A stretch of 64,000 nucleotides of DNA, taken from G963665085 sp963665085 (GTDB lineage Bacteria > Bacteroidota > Bacteroidia > Bacteroidales > JAAAOM01). Positions within the stretch are counted from its first letter, which is position 1. Every line of letters begins with the position of its first letter. The notes under the pieces are model-generated. The model was not told the DNA's origin, ran no database searches, and saw nothing but the letters and a program-made list of their open reading frames with translations. This document shows positions 7,869 through 17,100 of this stretch, one piece after another. The translations under genes were made by a program, and so were the position numbers. The DNA lies in NCBI GenBank assembly GCA_963665085.2, contig CAXXXS010000001.1:4154001-4218000 (forward strand), given 5' to 3'.

Positions 7869-9126
7869 TGAACATACTTATAAATAAAGCAATATTTAGT
7901 ACTGCTACAATTCCACCTAATAGATACAGTAATATTTTTGAGAAATTAGAATTCTTATATTCTCCCATTACTTTTTGAGAAGAAGTTAAGTATACCTGTA
8001 AAAATATTGTAAAAGGCAGTTGAATACTCAAACACATTTGTGAAATAATAAGTCCGTTAAATGGATTTGAAATTAAAAATATAATAATTAATGCAATGAT
8101 TAAGGAAATTGAAACACCTACCCTGGAGTGATTGTCTTTAATATCATAAGGTTCTTTAAACATTCCGGCAAAAATAGTTCCTGCTGCCATGCCTGACGTA
8201 ATTGTCGATGAAATACCTGAGAAAAGTAAAGCAACAGCGAAAACAAAAGCAGCATGACTTCCTAAAAGTGGTGCTAGTAAGGATTCTGCCTGCTCAAGTT
8301 CTGTAACTGGTGTTCTTGTTTTAAAGAATGTTGCAGCAGCTAAAATTATCATTGCACTATTTATTGCCCATCCTATTAGCATAGAAACAAGTGTATCGAG
8401 AAATTCATACCTTAATTGTTTTTTTATTATTTTATCATCGTGAAGGTTCCATTGTCTGCTTTGAATAATCTCCGAATGAAGAAATAGATTATGCGGCATA
8501 ACCACTGCGCCTAATACACTCATAATTATTATCATCGAACCAGATGGAAAAGAGGGGACAACCCAACCCTTTATTGCAGAATCCCAATCGACATTAACCA
8601 ACGAAAGTTCATATAAAAAAGATAATCCTATTACTGAAACGAAAGCAATTATCCATTTTTCAATCATTCTATAGGAGTTGGTAAAAAGCATAATAAAAAC
8701 AAAGATGGTAACCAATAATGCAGCAGCTCTAATTGGTATATGAAATAACATATTTATGGCTATTGCCCCACCCAGAATTTCAGCTAAAGAAGTTGAAATA
8801 GAAGCCAACATAGCAGTACTTAAAAGCCATCGTGCATGTTTTTTCTTAATGTGTATTGCTGCTGCTTCTGAAAGACAAAGACCGGTTGCAATGCCCAGGT
8901 GGGCTACATTGTGTTGTAACAAGATCAACATAATGGTGGAAAGTGTGACCATCCATAATAGTGTATAGCCATAATCTGCCCCTGCTGCAATATTCGATGC
9001 CCAATTCCCCGGATCAATAAAGCCTACTGTCACCAATAATCCAGGACCAATGAACTTTAGGATTTCCCTGCCTTCAAATTTGGCTTTGTAATCCTTACGA
9101 TCAATATTTCTTAATAATTTGAACAT
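7864..9126 (-). CDS. Nramp-family divalent metal (Mn2+/Fe2+) transporter
   Basis: This 420-residue inner-membrane protein has about eleven hydrophobic segments. It carries the two unwound-helix metal-site motifs of Nramp proteins: DPGN in TM1 (residues 38-41) and the MPHN motif in TM6 (Met ~209). The Asp, Asn and Met ligands are all present, which supports H+-coupled uptake of Mn2+ or Fe2+ and argues against an Mg2+-type NRMT variant. It is the last gene of a minus-strand operon, after the DsrE-like and SDR genes, 68 bp behind the SDR stop. No iron or manganese operator is evident. The family is certain; the preferred metal cannot be read from the sequence. Confidence 0.93.
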   Translation of the reverse strand: MFKLLRNIDRKDYKAKFEGREILKFIGPGLLVTVGFIDPGNWASNIAAGADYGYTLLWMVTLSTIMLILLQHNVAHLGIATGLCLSEAAAIHIKKKHARWLLSTAMLASISTSLAEILGGAIAINMLFHIPIRAAALLVTIFVFIMLFTNSYRMIEKWIIAFVSVIGLSFLYELSLVNVDWDSAIKGWVVPSFPSGSMIIIMSVLGAVVMPHNLFLHSEIIQSRQWNLHDDKIIKKQLRYEFLDTLVSMLIGWAINSAMIILAAATFFKTRTPVTELEQAESLLAPLLGSHAAFVFAVALLFSGISSTITSGMAAGTIFAGMFKEPYDIKDNHSRVGVSISLIIALIIIFLISNPFNGLIISQMCLSIQLPFTIFLQVYLTSSQKVMGEYKNSNFSKILLYLLGGIVAVLNIALFISMFK

Positions 9127-9194
9127 ATATTATATCGGATTTATCTTTTAACAGCTATGTATAATATTTGTTGTGACTTAAATTAGTGATTGAT

Positions 9195-9917
9195 TTACTC
9201 AAAAGGCATATTATCTTTTCTTCTAATTCGTATCTCATCAACCTGGGCATTTCCTTTTAGAGAAAGCAGGAAAGCTACTGTTTTAGCTACTTCTTCAGGT
9301 TGAATTAAAGAGTTTGGATCTAAATCAGGACGGGCTGTATGTATCATTTCTGTTGCAACACCGCCGGGAGCTACTTTATAAACTCTTAAGCCGGAAGTAC
9401 GATATTCTTTCGCTAGTGCGCTCATCATACCATTGAGTGCATGTTTTGAAGAAGCATATAATGTTTGATTTGCATATGCTTTATGTCCAACAACCGAAGA
9501 TATGTTTACTATAGCTTTCTCAGGAGAGTCTAATAAATAGGGGAGGGCAGCCTGGGTTAAAAACATAGGGGCTTTTACATTGAGTCCAATCACCGTATCA
9601 AAATCTTCTTCGGTAACTTCATTAAAAGAATCAGCTTTTGCAATACCTGCGTTATTCACAAGTACATCCAGTCTGCCAAATCGCTCGATTACTTTTTCTA
9701 TGAGTATTTTTGAATTTCCGGAAACTAATAGATTTGATGAAATGCCAATTGCAGTCCCTCCCGATTTTTCTATTTCAGCAGCAACTTCTTCTACTGTTTC
9801 TTGTTTTGTTCCGGTAATTATTATTGTATATCCAATTTTACTAAGTTCAAGGGCAATAGCTTTTCCAATTCCCCTGGTAGAACCTGTTATAAGCGTAACA
9901 GGATTATTTGTTTGCAT
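9195..9917 (-). CDS. Short-chain dehydrogenase/reductase (3-oxoacyl-ACP reductase-like)
   Basis: This is a 240-residue classical SDR. The NAD(P)-binding glycine motif is TGSTRGIG (residues 11-18). NNAG follows strand 4, the catalytic Ser lies in NISSVVGH and the Tyr-Lys pair in YASSK (Tyr ~152). The length and order match FabG-like enzymes, but such sequences also cover many alcohol and sugar dehydrogenases, so the substrate is open. It lies 27 bp downstream of the DsrE-like gene and 68 bp upstream of the Nramp gene, so all three are probably co-transcribed. The downstream half is typical of generic SDRs, with PGGVATEM after the active site. No signal peptide is seen. Confidence 0.9.
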   Translation of the reverse strand: MQTNNPVTLITGSTRGIGKAIALELSKIGYTIIITGTKQETVEEVAAEIEKSGGTAIGISSNLLVSGNSKILIEKVIERFGRLDVLVNNAGIAKADSFNEVTEEDFDTVIGLNVKAPMFLTQAALPYLLDSPEKAIVNISSVVGHKAYANQTLYASSKHALNGMMSALAKEYRTSGLRVYKVAPGGVATEMIHTARPDLDPNSLIQPEEVAKTVAFLLSLKGNAQVDEIRIRRKDNMPFE

Positions 9918-9944
9918 ATTTATTAGGGATTAAGAAATGAAAAA

Positions 9945-10289
9945 TTATAATGTTATTATTTTAGATGCTTCTGCTTGTAATGTGATGATATCCATCATTG
10001 TGCCACCTACACCAACAACCATTTTTTCTAAAAGTTGAAAATGGTTTAAACATGTCTTACAAGCTAAAAGTTTTGTGCCTTTTGATTCGGCTTCTTTTAA
10101 AACATCAATAGCCGGTGAGCCTTCACAGATTAGTTTAACAGCTTCATTATAAAAAACGATGATCTTTGGGAGTCGGTTATCCTCAAGACTTAATTTTATA
10201 TAATTATTAAATAACTGAAGGGCAAGTTCCTCACTACCATGCCCCATGCCATAACTAGTTACCTGTAGCAATGTATTTCCAGAGTTCAT
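9945..10289 (-). CDS. DsrE/YedF-like sulfurtransferase-type protein
   Basis: The product has 114 residues and an alpha/beta DsrE-like fold signature: LLQVTSYGMGHGSEELA at the N-terminus and a conserved cysteine loop LLACKTCLNHF (Cys77, Cys80). This resembles the C-terminal domain of YedF-type selenium/sulfur metabolism proteins. It lacks the N-terminal TusA-like domain of full YedF. A role in sulfur or selenium relay is family knowledge; the actual partner is unknown. It is the first gene of the DsrE-SDR-Nramp operon, with a possible promoter at 10313-10320. Confidence 0.8.
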   Translation of the reverse strand: MNSGNTLLQVTSYGMGHGSEELALQLFNNYIKLSLEDNRLPKIIVFYNEAVKLICEGSPAIDVLKEAESKGTKLLACKTCLNHFQLLEKMVVGVGGTMMDIITLQAEASKIITL

Positions 10290-10312
10290 AAGTTGATTGA
10301 TTAATAAATCTG

Positions 10313-10320
10313 CAAACTTA
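10313..10320 (-). promoter_or_regulatory. Putative -7 element for the DsrE-SDR-Nramp operon
   Basis: On the minus strand this reads TAAGTTTG, matching TAnnTTTG, 23 bp before the ATG. No clear -33 element is visible. Confidence 0.4.
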
Positions 10321-10555
10321 TTATAATTATGATAAAACAGGGTTTTTAAAAGCTAAGAATTGTTGTTCTCTCTGAGAAGTAAAAATGGTTTCTGAATTTT
10401 TATTCAATAGAGATAAAATGGAGTGATAATATAATCCGATAGTGAATGAGCAATATCACCTCAATTTTATCAGGTGCTTTTATGAAATGATATATTTTTA
10501 ATAGAACAACAACGTGGTTCATGCTTTTCGATAATAACTTGTAAATTAAATTTAT

Positions 10556-11038
10556 ATGAAAAACATCTTTACATTCCTTACAATTATTTTTCTTTTCGGA
10601 ATTAAACTTTGTAGTATTTCAGCCCAGGAAGTAATTTTGACCAGCGGGAATTCAATGTCTTTGAATTCTACAAGAGAGCATGTGTCCTATGCAGATAATA
10701 CAACTTCAAATAAAGACTCAGAAAAGCATACGTTTGAATTTTCTGTTGTTAGTGGTTTAGATATTGCAAAAGATATAAGTTTGATTCAATCTACGAATTC
10801 AAATTCTACGGAAAATAGTTTTACTCTTAGTTTTGCTAATAATGTAAAGCAATTAAAAGATACTTTTTCTTACCAGGTATATGATTTGAACGGTAAATTA
10901 TGGTTAAGTAAAGATATTAGTAGTGTTAAAACGAATATTTCCATGAGTGAATTACCTGTAGCCAGTTATTTCATTATGGTTTTTAAGAACAATCAGGCAG
11001 TTAAAATATTTAAAGTCGTAAAAAGAGTAACTATCTAA
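10556..11038 (+). CDS. Secreted protein with T9SS-like C-terminal sorting domain
   Basis: The product has 160 residues. A signal peptide is clear (lysine, then a hydrophobic core, with cleavage near SISAQ). The middle is Ser/Thr/Asn-rich without a recognisable domain. The last ~60 residues look like a Por/T9SS type A sorting domain: YQVYDLNGKLWLS, then an L-P-x-[AG]-x-Y core in ELPVASYFIMV, and a basic end (KIFKVVKRVTI). This would place it on the cell surface through the type IX system. It is small for a T9SS cargo and may be a structural or cargo-remnant protein. Its stop lies 5 bp from the stop of the convergent HD gene. Confidence 0.75.
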   Translation: MKNIFTFLTIIFLFGIKLCSISAQEVILTSGNSMSLNSTREHVSYADNTTSNKDSEKHTFEFSVVSGLDIAKDISLIQSTNSNSTENSFTLSFANNVKQLKDTFSYQVYDLNGKLWLSKDISSVKTNISMSELPVASYFIMVFKNNQAVKIFKVVKRVTI

Positions 11039-11043
11039 TCAAA

Positions 11044-11646
11044 TTATTTCCCTATTTTAAGATAAGTAATAAGCCGTTTAAATATTCTTTTTTCATTTTG
11101 TTCTCCTAATTCCAGTAATTTCCTTCTTCGATTTACCAAATCAGTTAATTCAACGAGCATATTTATGTTTACTCGTTGTGCCATGGGGAATACATACTTT
11201 TCTGTTTGGTCAAGGTACTCAGATATTTTTTGTTCTGTATGCGAATCACGATTTAAGTCTGTTAAATTGCTGATACGATCTGCACATTTAAGGATTAATG
11301 CATTTCGGGAGCCTCTATCTAGCAAGCGTTGAAGGTATTCAGCTTTTGATTCATGTTTTTGTTTTGTCTCTTCTAAAACAAGTTTAACAACCTGCGGACT
11401 TTCCGTATCAATTCCTTTAATTTCTTCGACTGTTGCTTCGGGTAAATCTTCTAAAAAATCATGTAATAGAGAAGCTTTCAATAATACACTGTCTGAGTAG
11501 TATTTATAATCCAATAAAATGCCTAATGTAGAAAAACTGTGACGAAATTGATTTCCACCAACTTTTCTCTCCACACTAATTAATGCTGAAGCTTTTAAAA
11601 TATAAGGTGCAAGTACCAGGTTTTTTAGGGTTTCAAGATCTCCCAT
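11044..11646 (-). CDS. Small HD-domain phosphohydrolase, Mesh1/SpoT-hydrolase-like
   Basis: This is a 200-residue cytosolic protein. It shows the metal-binding pattern of SpoT-type hydrolases: His36 in RHSF, HDFLED (His62-Asp63, Glu66-Asp67) and a downstream Asp in LKCADRISNLTDL. HDxxED and K-x-A-D-R-x-x-N-L are hallmarks of (p)ppGpp 3'-pyrophosphohydrolases. The length suits a stand-alone small alarmone hydrolase. No synthetase domain is fused, but a RelA-type synthetase is encoded elsewhere in this window (60035-61021). The gene is monocistronic and convergent with the T9SS-tail gene. The fold is firm; the ppGpp substrate is a reasonable inference only. Confidence 0.82.
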   Translation of the reverse strand: MGDLETLKNLVLAPYILKASALISVERKVGGNQFRHSFSTLGILLDYKYYSDSVLLKASLLHDFLEDLPEATVEEIKGIDTESPQVVKLVLEETKQKHESKAEYLQRLLDRGSRNALILKCADRISNLTDLNRDSHTEQKISEYLDQTEKYVFPMAQRVNINMLVELTDLVNRRRKLLELGEQNEKRIFKRLITYLKIGK

Positions 11647-12039
11647 GTTATATTCTCCTATCTCTGTATTTCAATTTCGAAAATTGCATCAAAAAAAAGT
11701 CTGGTGCAAATAAACCAGTAGGTATTATGATTTTTTTGCTAAGCTTTTTTACCATTTGTGGCTGTTGTAGTGTTTCATCCTAAAAAAAAGTTTACAACAA
11801 TAATTAAGGCTGGACACAAAAAAAATATTAGCATTTTTGGTATTTTTAATGAGCTTTGGGTACAGATGTGCTTATGCAGGGCATGCTATGGTGTATATTT
11901 AATTTATGTTCAGGTGGTTAGTGAGGTGATGATTTTTTTTGTAATTTCTAAATAATGATAAGTAAACTAAAATATAATCGGCAACTGGCCATATACCAGG
12001 ATCGTTGGCGTGTATTTAATAACAACCGAACAGGGACTT
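11647..12039. other. Intergenic region before AraC regulator
   Basis: This region of about 390 bp lies between divergent genes. It holds a possible 35-codon ORF (ATG at 11954, running into the start of the AraC gene in another frame) and an 18-codon ORF from ~11727. Neither has support. No convincing promoter, repeat or RNA structure was seen. Confidence 0.4.
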
Positions 12040-12801
12040 ATGTTAAAACTGAATCATTATAAACCAAAAAAACACAATTCACTTGTCGAAAGAATTACAA
12101 TAGGAAAATCTACCGACAATCAATTTAACCTTATGTTTATCCCTACGCATTATGTTACGCTTTTTATTCCGCTAAATAAATCTGTGTTTTATTATGATGG
12201 TGTTTGTTATTCAAAACCAGTACTTAAAAATATGCTTTTAAAACGGGCACATTTACGCATTCCAAAAAAATCGTATGTCTTTGGAATTCGGTTTTATCCG
12301 TTTGGTGCATTTCCTTTTTCAGATTTTTTGAATTCCGAAAATGATTATGATAAAATTGCAAATGACAATGAAATCATAGAAAAAGTTTTTACAGCTCTGG
12401 AAACCCATTATAATTCTGAAAAAGAACAACAAATATCTGTTGTAAAAGATTTCTATTATTACTTATTAGAATATCCTGAAAGTTCTTCAGTGAATAATTT
12501 TTGCGAACAAAAAGCAATTAATTATATGTCGCTTTATCGTTCATTTCAGAAATATTTAAACATATCTCCAAAAAAGTTTGAACGATTAATAAAGTTCCGA
12601 TTGTCAGTTGACCATATGATTTGGGAAAAACAAAAACTTACCGATGTTAGTTTTGATTCCGGCTATTACGACCAAGCTCATTTTATAAAAGAATTCAAAT
12701 ATTTTGTAGGAATGACGCCGTCTGAATATATTAAATACTTATCAGACAACAATCTTTATAATTACGAAGAGTTCGCAAATTTTACTTCAATAAGAATGTA
12801 A
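12040..12801 (+). CDS. AraC-family transcriptional regulator
   Basis: The C-terminal ~100 residues form an AraC double helix-turn-helix: INYMSLYRSFQKYLNISPKKF, then LTDVSFDSGYYDQAHFIKEF and GMTPSEYIKYL. The N-terminal ~140 residues resemble the sensor-like domain common in Bacteroidota AraC proteins, with a G-[IV]-R-F-x-P-F-G-A core seen as GIRFYPFGAFPF. I chose the ATG at 12040. An in-frame GTG at 12010 would add ten residues, and the frame is open back to ~11971, so the N-terminus is uncertain. The next gene, a lipoprotein, begins 65 bp downstream behind its own likely promoter. The inducer is unknown. Confidence 0.87.
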   Translation: MLKLNHYKPKKHNSLVERITIGKSTDNQFNLMFIPTHYVTLFIPLNKSVFYYDGVCYSKPVLKNMLLKRAHLRIPKKSYVFGIRFYPFGAFPFSDFLNSENDYDKIANDNEIIEKVFTALETHYNSEKEQQISVVKDFYYYLLEYPESSSVNNFCEQKAINYMSLYRSFQKYLNISPKKFERLIKFRLSVDHMIWEKQKLTDVSFDSGYYDQAHFIKEFKYFVGMTPSEYIKYLSDNNLYNYEEFANFTSIRM

Positions 12802-12833
12802 GAAATTTACAATTTTCATAATAAACCTCAATT

Positions 12834-12841
12834 TAATTTTG
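12834..12841 (+). promoter_or_regulatory. Putative -7 element upstream of the lipoprotein gene
   Basis: TAATTTTG matches TAnnTTTG and lies 25 bp before the ATG at 12867. The -33 region is A/T-rich without a clear TTTG. Confidence 0.4.
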
Positions 12842-12866
12842 CCATCAAAAATTAAAAAGAATTTTT

Positions 12867-13787
12867 ATGAAAAAAATAGCATTAGCAATATTAGCATTAG
12901 TTTTTTTATGTTTTAGCTGTAATGATGAGAATTCAATAACAGGTGATGGAAATGAAGAGAATGAAGAAACATCAACCGTGCCGGAATATTACAGAACAAT
13001 AGATTTTTCTGCTCATGTAGAAGATAATTCGCAAATTGACGATTTTGATGTGGAAGACGGCTATCTCTATTTTAACTATGACAATAATATTTATAGAAAC
13101 GACCTTAGCTCAGAAAGCAACGTATTAAAAACGGTTTTTGAGAATGATGAAGATTGGATAGGAACACTTAAAGTAATAGGCAATAATGTATATTATCAAG
13201 GAGTTATTGTTTGGGAAACATCAGATATTAGAGAAATCAACTTGGATGCTATTTCAGACGGCGTACAAAACACCTATCCCATAAATGGAACCCATAGAGG
13301 TCAACTTGGTAAAAATGGAGATAAATTGTATTACCTGTCAAGTGTAAGTTCAATTTCTCCGATTAATAATTTTTACGAATTTAATCCTTCAGGTACCGAC
13401 CCGTTAATTGTTACCGACGAGTATATCCATCCCCAAAATTTAAGAGTGGTTGACAATTATTTATATTTCTCATCTCAAAAAGAAGTTCGGCGATTTGATT
13501 TAGGCGATTCAACAGTGGCATCTTCAGTTGTTTATACTGTTTCGGATGCTGATGATGATAATTATATTAAAGGATTCGATATTTCAAATAATGTGGTTTA
13601 TTATACGCTAACAGATAACCTCAACATTTACTATGTAGATTTAGATGAAAATCAAGAAGAACCTAATACATTTAAATCTGAAGATGAGGAAACTTGTAGA
13701 TACGGAAAATTAATTATTTCCGATGGAAAATTATATGTAAAAAAAGTAAATGAAAAAGAAATAGAAGTTTGGAGTTTAAATGATTAA
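12867..13787 (+). CDS. Surface lipoprotein with beta-propeller-like repeats, function unknown
   Basis: This is a 306-residue lipoprotein. A lipobox ends at the Cys in CFSCNDEN, and the acidic residues right after it fit the Bacteroidota lipoprotein export signal for the outer surface. The rest is made of short repeating beta motifs in which a [LV]-Y-[YF] strand follows a G/D/N turn (GYLYFNYDNNIYR, NVYYQG, DKLYYLS, NYLYFSS, NVVYYTL, GKLYVKK), spaced about 40-50 residues apart. This is like TolB/DUF5050-type propellers. No catalytic motif is seen. It may bind a ligand or partner at the surface. The preceding AraC gene could regulate it, but this is a guess from proximity. Confidence 0.8.
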   Translation: MKKIALAILALVFLCFSCNDENSITGDGNEENEETSTVPEYYRTIDFSAHVEDNSQIDDFDVEDGYLYFNYDNNIYRNDLSSESNVLKTVFENDEDWIGTLKVIGNNVYYQGVIVWETSDIREINLDAISDGVQNTYPINGTHRGQLGKNGDKLYYLSSVSSISPINNFYEFNPSGTDPLIVTDEYIHPQNLRVVDNYLYFSSQKEVRRFDLGDSTVASSVVYTVSDADDDNYIKGFDISNNVVYYTLTDNLNIYYVDLDENQEEPNTFKSEDEETCRYGKLIISDGKLYVKKVNEKEIEVWSLND

Positions 13788-14112
13788 AATATAATGAGAA
13801 TTATATATGTTTTTTTGTTATAAAAAACTGGCCGATTATGTTTTAATCACATGGTTTGGTGTAACTATTTTTCACGGCAACCAATACCTTACATTTCCGC
13901 TAATTTTAACAAAGAACTACACCGGGGTAAGCCCCGGACAGTAGAATTAGAGTTTCTGGTTTTTTAGCACAACTTTTTTACTCTAACGATATTCAAAATA
14001 ATCTAATACTGATTTTGAGTTTTTTGTTTTCAAAAATGATCGTTTAAAAAAGCTTTTAGTAATAGAGTTTTCTCTCGTCTATTACAAACGAGAGAAACTC
14101 TATACTTAACAC
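13788..14112. other. Intergenic region between convergent lipoprotein gene and the esterase locus
   Basis: 325 bp with no ORF of coding character. It includes a short GC-rich patch (ACACCGGGGTAAGCCCCGG, a small palindrome near 13920) and the strong hairpin at 14062-14102. Confidence 0.5.
14062..14102. terminator. Strong hairpin at the end of the esterase/GH106 operon
   Basis: ATAGAGTTTTCTCTCGT pairs with ACGAGAGAAACTCTAT around a 9-nt loop, with one bulged base. It lies 11 bp beyond the minus-strand stop of the first GH106-like gene. Neither side has a clean U-tract, so it may stabilise the mRNA 3' end as much as terminate it. Confidence 0.55.
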
Positions 14113-17100
14113 TTAATTCAATGAAACAGATGATATAGTAACTGGCCCTAACAAGCCAGAAGTTAAAAGCGGAGAATTAGCCTGGTAAAAATCTTGAGTT
14201 GTATAAGTTATTTTGTTTTTTGTGCCAGGTTGTTGATCGCCAATTAACCTGTTAACCCAAAGGTTCGTTACTTTAATTGTAAGTGAATTTTCTCCAGGGT
14301 GTATCGAATTATTTAATTTAACCCGAAATGGTTTTTTCCAAACAATGCCCATAGGTTCACCATTTAAATAAACCTCTGCAAGATTTTTAACATCGCCCAA
14401 ATCAAGCCATATTTCTCTGTTTTCTGTAATCCAATCTTCGGATACATCAATAGTTTTTGAATACGCTGCTGTTCCCGAGAAATATTTTATTCCATTATCT
14501 TCGCTTTCATTCCAAGGAGTTAATTCGTTAAATTCAGCACTCTGTGGAGCCCCTCTTTCTGCCTGAAAATTTACCTGCCATGAACCTGATAAAGTTGCCA
14601 GTTGTGTCTCGTTAACTTCTACAAGGAGTCTTGATTTTTCGGTGGTTTTTTTACGGAACACAACAAATAATGCATCTTCTGGACACATTTTTAAATTTAC
14701 AATTGTTTTACTTTCATCCATTGAATAATAAGCTGGTGAAATTTCGCCTGTTACAGGGTTCCAGATTTCTGGTTCCATTCCGGTAATTCGGAAAGATGCT
14801 ACAATGTTTTGATCTTCCTTACCTGTAGTTCTAACCCAGTAAATATCGCCATCTCCAATTTTACGGTGTACATATTTCAAGTCTGATTGAGCTAAATTAC
14901 CTGAATACTGAAAGTCTGGTTGTATTTGCAAATCATTAAGGGCTTCTTCTATTGAATAGCCAGCATAAATTTTACCACTTCCAATTTCATTTATTCCTTT
15001 TTCATTTTTCCAAAGTTGATTTACTATTGACATAAATTCTTCTTCGTTATCATTTAATGATGGAGTATTTATTGGTTTTGCCCCAACAATTGTAGCACCT
15101 TCATTTACTAATTGTTGTATCTGTTTTAGAACAGGTAACGTCATGTATTTTGTGCTTTCATCAAGTACAAGGAGATTATATTTCATGCCCGAATTTGTAA
15201 CAATTTGTTTGTTGTTTACAGATAAAACATTCTGAATTGCACTTGCATTAAGAAAATCAAAATTATAACCTTCCGGGATTTTAGGTTGTTCAGAACCAAA
15301 TAATAGAGTAAGATTAGAACCTTGTCCATAGACATAAATAATATCAGCAACAAATTTACCCTGTTGCAGCATATACGAACTTCTTGCCAGATAATCAATC
15401 CAGGGTTTTGCTTGTTCTGCCCATGTCTCATGACGGGTGAACCACTGACCAAAAGGACCTAAGCCTAATCCAGGTATTTTGTTATCCAATGGTTGATGAA
15501 CAGAAGTATGAATTACAAATCTGTTTAAACCATTGGAAAGCATGAAGTCGGCTGTTGGTTTTAGTCTTTCTGGTGAGTATGCCCACGATTCACCAATAGC
15601 AGTAAAGGATTCTGCTGCATTAATGTTTTGGCCATAGATATGTGCTACGGAAGCAGATTCTCTAACATCTGTGGCATGACGTCTCATTACAACATCAGGA
15701 TTCATTCCGGGTATTTCCATTGGTGTCCATGTTGCACTCATTGGGATATCCGCAGAACGTTTTACTTCCATTCCATCTCCAATAAATGCACGTCCGTTTT
15801 CATGAGACTCTGTATAACGTCCCATTCCTCTTTCCTTTAAAATTTTAGTTAGTTCATCATAATGATATTCAGCAAGCATTTCTTCCAACGTATTTCTAAA
15901 GTCCCATAAAAATTTTTCACTGGCTTCACTGCTTTTAATAATTTTACCTGTTAATACAGGTAACCAAGGGATTAGACTGTAAGAATTTCTTTTGTTAAAT
16001 TCTTCAATCATATTGTCTGTCCAGTTTGCGCAGCCAGCCTCCCAACTATCTGTTATAACATATTGAAGTCCGTTTTTGCCGATAAGGCCTCCTGTTGCAT
16101 CTTGATATTGGTTGAGGTAATTTGTAAAATAGTTTTTTACAAAATCAGGATTTAATTTATCTACTTCAGGACCCGTAGCCTCGGGAGAAGCAGGATGGTT
16201 TTCACGACCTGTAAGAGAATAACCAAAACGAATAACATTCCATTTACCTGCTGGTACATCCCAGTTTAAAGTACCATCGGAAGTCATTTTATCTGTAATG
16301 TCGATAACTTCCTGTTCGTTGATTGCTTCACTGGTATTTGTTCCTGGGGTTAAAGTTTTTTCGAAGTTGCTTAAAACAGCAAAACCTGCTTTTTCCTCAT
16401 AATGGTTAATACGAGGAACCGTGTGGAGAACAATTTCTGCGATTTGAGTGCCAGAAGGAGTCTGGGGTGATTGATTGTCACCAAAAACTGATGGAGATAA
16501 TCCTGGTCTGTTTGGAGCAGGAAGTTTTTCGATAGATATTCTGAAATACTTGGCAGTTACCGGAGAAAAAGTAATTGTGTTCTGAGCAATACCTCCGGAA
16601 GTAATTTGTGTAACTTCTTTGTATTTTTTTCCATCGTCGCTTGTTTCCAGACGTTTAACTTCTGGATTCATTGGGCTACCAAATCCTCTTGCACTTGAGC
16701 CTCCAACCATTGTAAGAGATTGAATGGTTTGAGGTTGTTTGAATTCAAATTGAATCCAGGATTTTTTCCCGGCAGGGGCAGAGGGCAAAAATACATTATT
16801 TACTAAATCACCATCTGTTAGTTGTTCTAATGTAAAATTACCTCCACTTGAAGTTACCTTAGTTTCTAACTCTTCTAGTGTAAAATCGTTTTCAGGAATT
16901 TTATATGCTAAAACAGCAATATCTACATAGTAATTATCTATAGCGTCATGTTCACTTCCTGAAACTGAGGCCATCGCATTGGAACCCAGGTTTTGGAAAG
17001 CCCCGGGATTGGTTGGCGGGAGGGATAAGTTTCCTGAATATTCACGTCCTCCCTCAATGATATTTTCACTCCAGACCATTTTTTTCATGCCTTCAGAAAT

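Noticed and set aside
11583..11955. Two short plus-strand ORFs upstream of the AraC gene
   Set aside because: They overlap the HD gene antisense or each other, have odd composition and lack any motif.
11954..12061. 35-codon ORF (MISKLKYNRQLAIY...) overlapping the AraC start
   Set aside because: Too short, overlaps the regulator in another frame and matches nothing I can name; it might be a relic but cannot be supported.
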